Part shown: in pieces, positions 62,501 to 64,000 of the stretch
Position numbering within the stretch: the stretch's first letter is position 1
How the letters are laid out: every line of letters starts with the position of its first letter
From: Psococerastis gibbosa
Lineage: Eukaryota; Arthropoda; Insecta; Psocodea; Psocidae
Reading direction: 5' to 3'
Assembly: GCA_963971405.1 (NCBI GenBank)
Contig: OZ020490.1
Span: forward strand, 23,027,464 to 23,091,463
Length of the DNA: 64,000 bases
Program-made: the position numbers and the translations under genes
Notes under the pieces: model-generated
What the model was told of the DNA's origin: nothing
Databases searched by the model: none
The model's input: only the letters and a program-made list of their open reading frames with translations

Positions 62501-63739
62501 GTTTTCACTTCTGCCGTGCGGTCGTAAGCACACACTCGGTTTTTTTTAATTAAATCAGAATATTATGAAAGGTGGTCGAACTTCAATTTCCCAGTGTTGT
62601 AATTAATTAATTTCTCGTATCTTATATTGACAAAATTGCTCTTTAAACACCTAAAATATATACACAATAGATTTTGTATTGTGAACTATCGTTTATCGAT
62701 AAAGGCCTACTTCTGGAATACGTCCTCTGCTTCTTCTTTTTACATTAAATTATTTTATAGATTCCCAATAGTTCATATAAACAATTCTATTGTGTTTTAT
62801 CAAAGTTTATAGATTTCAGAAGGTGTTCAAAGAGTGATTTTGCCAATATAGCCATTGTGGCTCGAGAATTTAATATATTAGCTCTCAAGTCATGTTGTTT
62901 TCCAAAAAATTGGAAGCATTCTCATTAAAAAGTACCAAATTACGGGCCATGTACCGAATACTCACCAATTACATTCACTACAGTGGAAAATGGACTGAAG
63001 GCAGCGTATTGATTGTACGACCAGTTAAATTGCTTCCTTAAAAATAGGAATTCAATTTGTAATACCCCAACGAATGAAAACACCATAAGAACTAATGCAG
63101 ATGTACAAAGTAGAATAACGGCACGCCCGCCGTCTTCCCTGGGTTGTAAACACGTCTTGAACATTTCAACAGGTTGAACGAGAATGCCTCCAGAAGATTT
63201 CATCTTTTCCTGCAAACAATTTTTATGATATTGGCCACATATATATACCAATATTATATACACGAACCAGGCATGATTTAATAGGTTCTCAGTAGCTGTG
63301 AGCTCAGAAATGGGTAAGATTTGCCAATATACACGCTTGACCGATTCTTTGCTTAAATCTATCTATGGATTTCGTAGATAAGCCTCTACAGGCAGGGAAA
63401 TCAAAGAAAGCCCTGAGAACTTCAACAACACAGGGATTTTAACCCGCCCCGGCCAGGTGGAGACCAGGATTTAATTACTACTTATAGAAAAGTTACCAAG
63501 TGAAAATAATTAATTATACAAGGAAAACAAACTACAATAGTTCACTTACCTCGCTCAAAACGACGCTTTCCCGCAGAAAGAATACTGAATGTATTAAAGT
63601 AATGAAACATATCACACCACTAATGAAAAATATCACAGAAAATCCTAGACCATAAGCATTTAGTAATTGAAAAATACGTGAGCTGGCCAACACACCAACT
63701 AACCCACCAATACTGACCACAGTTTCTACTAACCCCATT
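56452..63739 (-). CDS. SLC46-like major facilitator transporter, C-terminal 295 residues (5' end outside window)
   Basis: Reading down the minus strand, exons 63739-63550, 63209-62966, 59637-59410, 57605-57449 and 56521-56452 join in frame and stop at TGA (56454-56452). They encode roughly the last eight membrane helices of an MFS protein. The hydrophobic blocks FSVIFFISGVICFITLI, AVILLCTSALVLMVFSFV, LIYIAIAIGFLNG and LPFLVSALIYILVAILI alternate with RLLPQRFGVSD and the SLC46-like VSPEDLGKVFSLTNSIEAL. Human SLC46 members carry folates and related solutes; the substrate here cannot be inferred. Full-length relatives have about 450-500 residues, so about a third lies beyond base 64000. Introns contain a LINE tail, a SINE, MITEs and hAT elements. 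Confidence 0.88.
56650..57300 (-). mobile_element. LINE reverse transcriptase tail
   Basis: Minus-strand frame 57138-56659 reads KLEAFELCYRKILKIPCRDH, KRRGKWMGHILRHEGLLKNT and VMKVLGCDTYKGLKRTAQNR, the usual C-terminal region of a non-LTR reverse transcriptase. It lies in the last intron of the SLC46-like gene, in sense with it. Confidence 0.75.
57449..57605 (-). CDS. SLC46-like exon, helices 11-12 region
   Basis: Acceptor TATTTTCAG (minus). It reads KVFSLTNSIEALSMIAAPP, then FPGLPFLVSALIYILVAI, and leaves in phase 2 before GTAAGA. Confidence 0.9.
57729..57930 (-). mobile_element. tRNA-derived SINE, copy 5
   Basis: Reverse orientation: plus strand reads AATAAATAAATATTGACC... through GGACTCGAACC (B box complement) to ACTCTACATGTCCTG. 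Confidence 0.8.
58372..58581. mobile_element. Composite MITE, right half only
   Basis: Carries the inner unit's right arm (TTTCCGTCAATGTCATACGT...GGAAACCCCGCC) and the outer right arm ending GGAAACCGCGCC. The left half is missing or replaced by AT-rich repeats. Confidence 0.75.
58797..59117. mobile_element. Rearranged hAT element, relative of 21707-22145
   Basis: Opposite orientation to 21707-22145. Its right end AGAACGGCCCACCTCTA is intact. A segment GGAATGATCAAC...AAAGAACGCATAATAAG is present twice in tandem (58852 and 58939). Confidence 0.75.
59197..59327. mobile_element. Simple palindromic MITE with TTA duplication
   Basis: Ends GGCGGGGTTTCCATCGACC and GTCGGTGGAAACCCCGCC between TTA and TTA. 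No inner insert: this is what an unoccupied outer unit looks like. Confidence 0.85.
59410..59637 (-). CDS. SLC46-like exon, helices 9-10 region
   Basis: Acceptor TATTTCCAG (minus). It joins the previous exon as VNVIG-IYIGTRLLPQRFG, contains LIYIAIAIGFLNGANGPALR, and ends VVSPEDLG in phase 1 before GTGAGT. Confidence 0.9.
59754..60144. mobile_element. Composite MITE, copy 8, with perfect TAA duplication
   Basis: Outer GGCGGGGTTTCC/GGAAACCCCGCC between TAA and TAA, inner unit about 59826-60078 after CAAGACTTA. In an SLC46-like intron. Confidence 0.85.
60323..60746. mobile_element. hAT-type MITE with perfect 8-bp duplication and oligo-G runs
   Basis: Ends CATTGGCGTAAAT and ATTTACGCCAATG are perfect inverted repeats; TAGAGGCA flanks both sides (60315-60322, 60747-60754). 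Internal G-runs near 60350, 60677 and 60704. Confidence 0.9.
61141..61275. repeat. Short direct repeat pair
   Basis: AGGCGCACCACACA and AGATTTTAGCA recur about 100 bp apart (61143 and 61247). Possibly the edges of a small decayed element. Confidence 0.4.
61300..62960. other. Intron without recognisable features
   Basis: AT-rich SLC46-like intron DNA with one G-run (about 61836-61851), a TA run near 62462 and a duplicated word TTAATTTCTGACTTGTTTCTCATTCA-like near 62380. No coding or repeat family seen. Confidence 0.5.
62966..63209 (-). CDS. SLC46-like exon, central loop and two helices
   Basis: Acceptor TTGTTTGCAG on the minus strand. The cytoplasmic loop EMFKTCLQPREDGGRAVI leads into LLCTSALVLMVFSFVGVL and the segment FNWSYNQYAAFSP. 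Phase 1 end before GTGAGT. Confidence 0.9.
63550..63739 (-). CDS. SLC46-like exon, helices in first half
   Basis: Minus-strand acceptor TTTATTTCAG, entering in phase 2. It contains SIGGLVGVLASSRIFQLL and SVIFFISGVICFITLIHS, and ends SE before GTAAGT. The ATG inside it is not the gene start. Confidence 0.88.
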
Positions 63740-64000
63740 CTGAAATAAATTTAAAATCTGGTTAAGAGTGTACGTCCTCACTGCCATAGGTTGTCTTAGG
63801 AATAGAACAAGTCATTATTAATTTATACTTCTAGGGAAATCTATCGCGAAACCAATACATCTTTTTTTAATCAAAATATATATATTCTGTATATATACTG
63901 TAAATATCATCGTGGTGACACAGAGAAAAGAGCAAAATTTTTGTAATCTATTGTAATCTATTGAGGTTTGATACAGCTGTTGAATAGGTTAGCATTGGGT

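Overview
The window is nuclear DNA of an animal, most likely an insect or other arthropod. It is AT-rich, has GT-AG introns of 0.1 to 6.7 kb, and is packed with transposon remnants. It carries four conserved protein genes. Placement below arthropod is inference from gene type and repeat content; a large, repeat-rich insect genome (for example a hemipteran) would fit. No bacterial-style operon, CRISPR array or rRNA gene is visible, and I found no undescribed multi-gene system.

Layout. (1) 461-16346, + strand: the last 12 coding exons of a Sec24C/D-class COPII coat gene, whose 5' part lies off the left edge. (2) 17897-34161, + strand: a complete nine-exon Sirt1 gene; the exons join in frame to 643 residues, with the catalytic core, zinc ribbon and conserved C-terminal segment. 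(3) 47313-53698, + strand: five exons of a secreted or membrane-tethered three-Ig-domain protein of the lachesin/amalgam type, including a short signal-peptide exon; its last exon was not found. (4) 63739-56452, - strand: the last five exons of an SLC46-like major facilitator transporter, with its 5' part off the right edge. The genes belong to unrelated pathways (ER export, NAD-dependent deacetylation, cell adhesion, solute transport), so their neighbourhood implies no shared function.

Most of the remaining DNA is mobile-element debris. The dominant class is short palindromic MITEs with GGCGGGG-, GGCGTG- or GGCGGC-type ends and TTA/TAA target duplications, as in PIF/Harbinger. Several are composites in which the same inner MITE sits at the centre of different outer palindromes. 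There are also hAT-type MITEs with 8-bp duplications, a TTAA-flanked foldback, a tRNA-derived SINE family with five copies, a separate tRNA-like module, several broken LINE reverse transcriptase or RNase H fragments, and a broken Penelope-like element with a GIY-YIG domain in an intron of the Ig gene. Target-site duplications, one empty-site comparison and nesting allow part of the insertion order to be read.

Points most worth a second look are the composite MITEs, the MITE with its paralogous empty site beside a duplicated Sec24 splice donor, a precursor-miRNA-like hairpin in the Sirt1 3' UTR, the Penelope-like element with inverted end repeats, and a LINE whose 5' junction carries a perfect 16-bp foldback. 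Stretches without a gene or recognisable repeat include 657-1109, 1226-1930, 9759-10339, 16347-16895, 26560-28208, 34830-36204, 42830-43190, 43600-44335, 46172-47312, 55422-56451 and 61300-62965.
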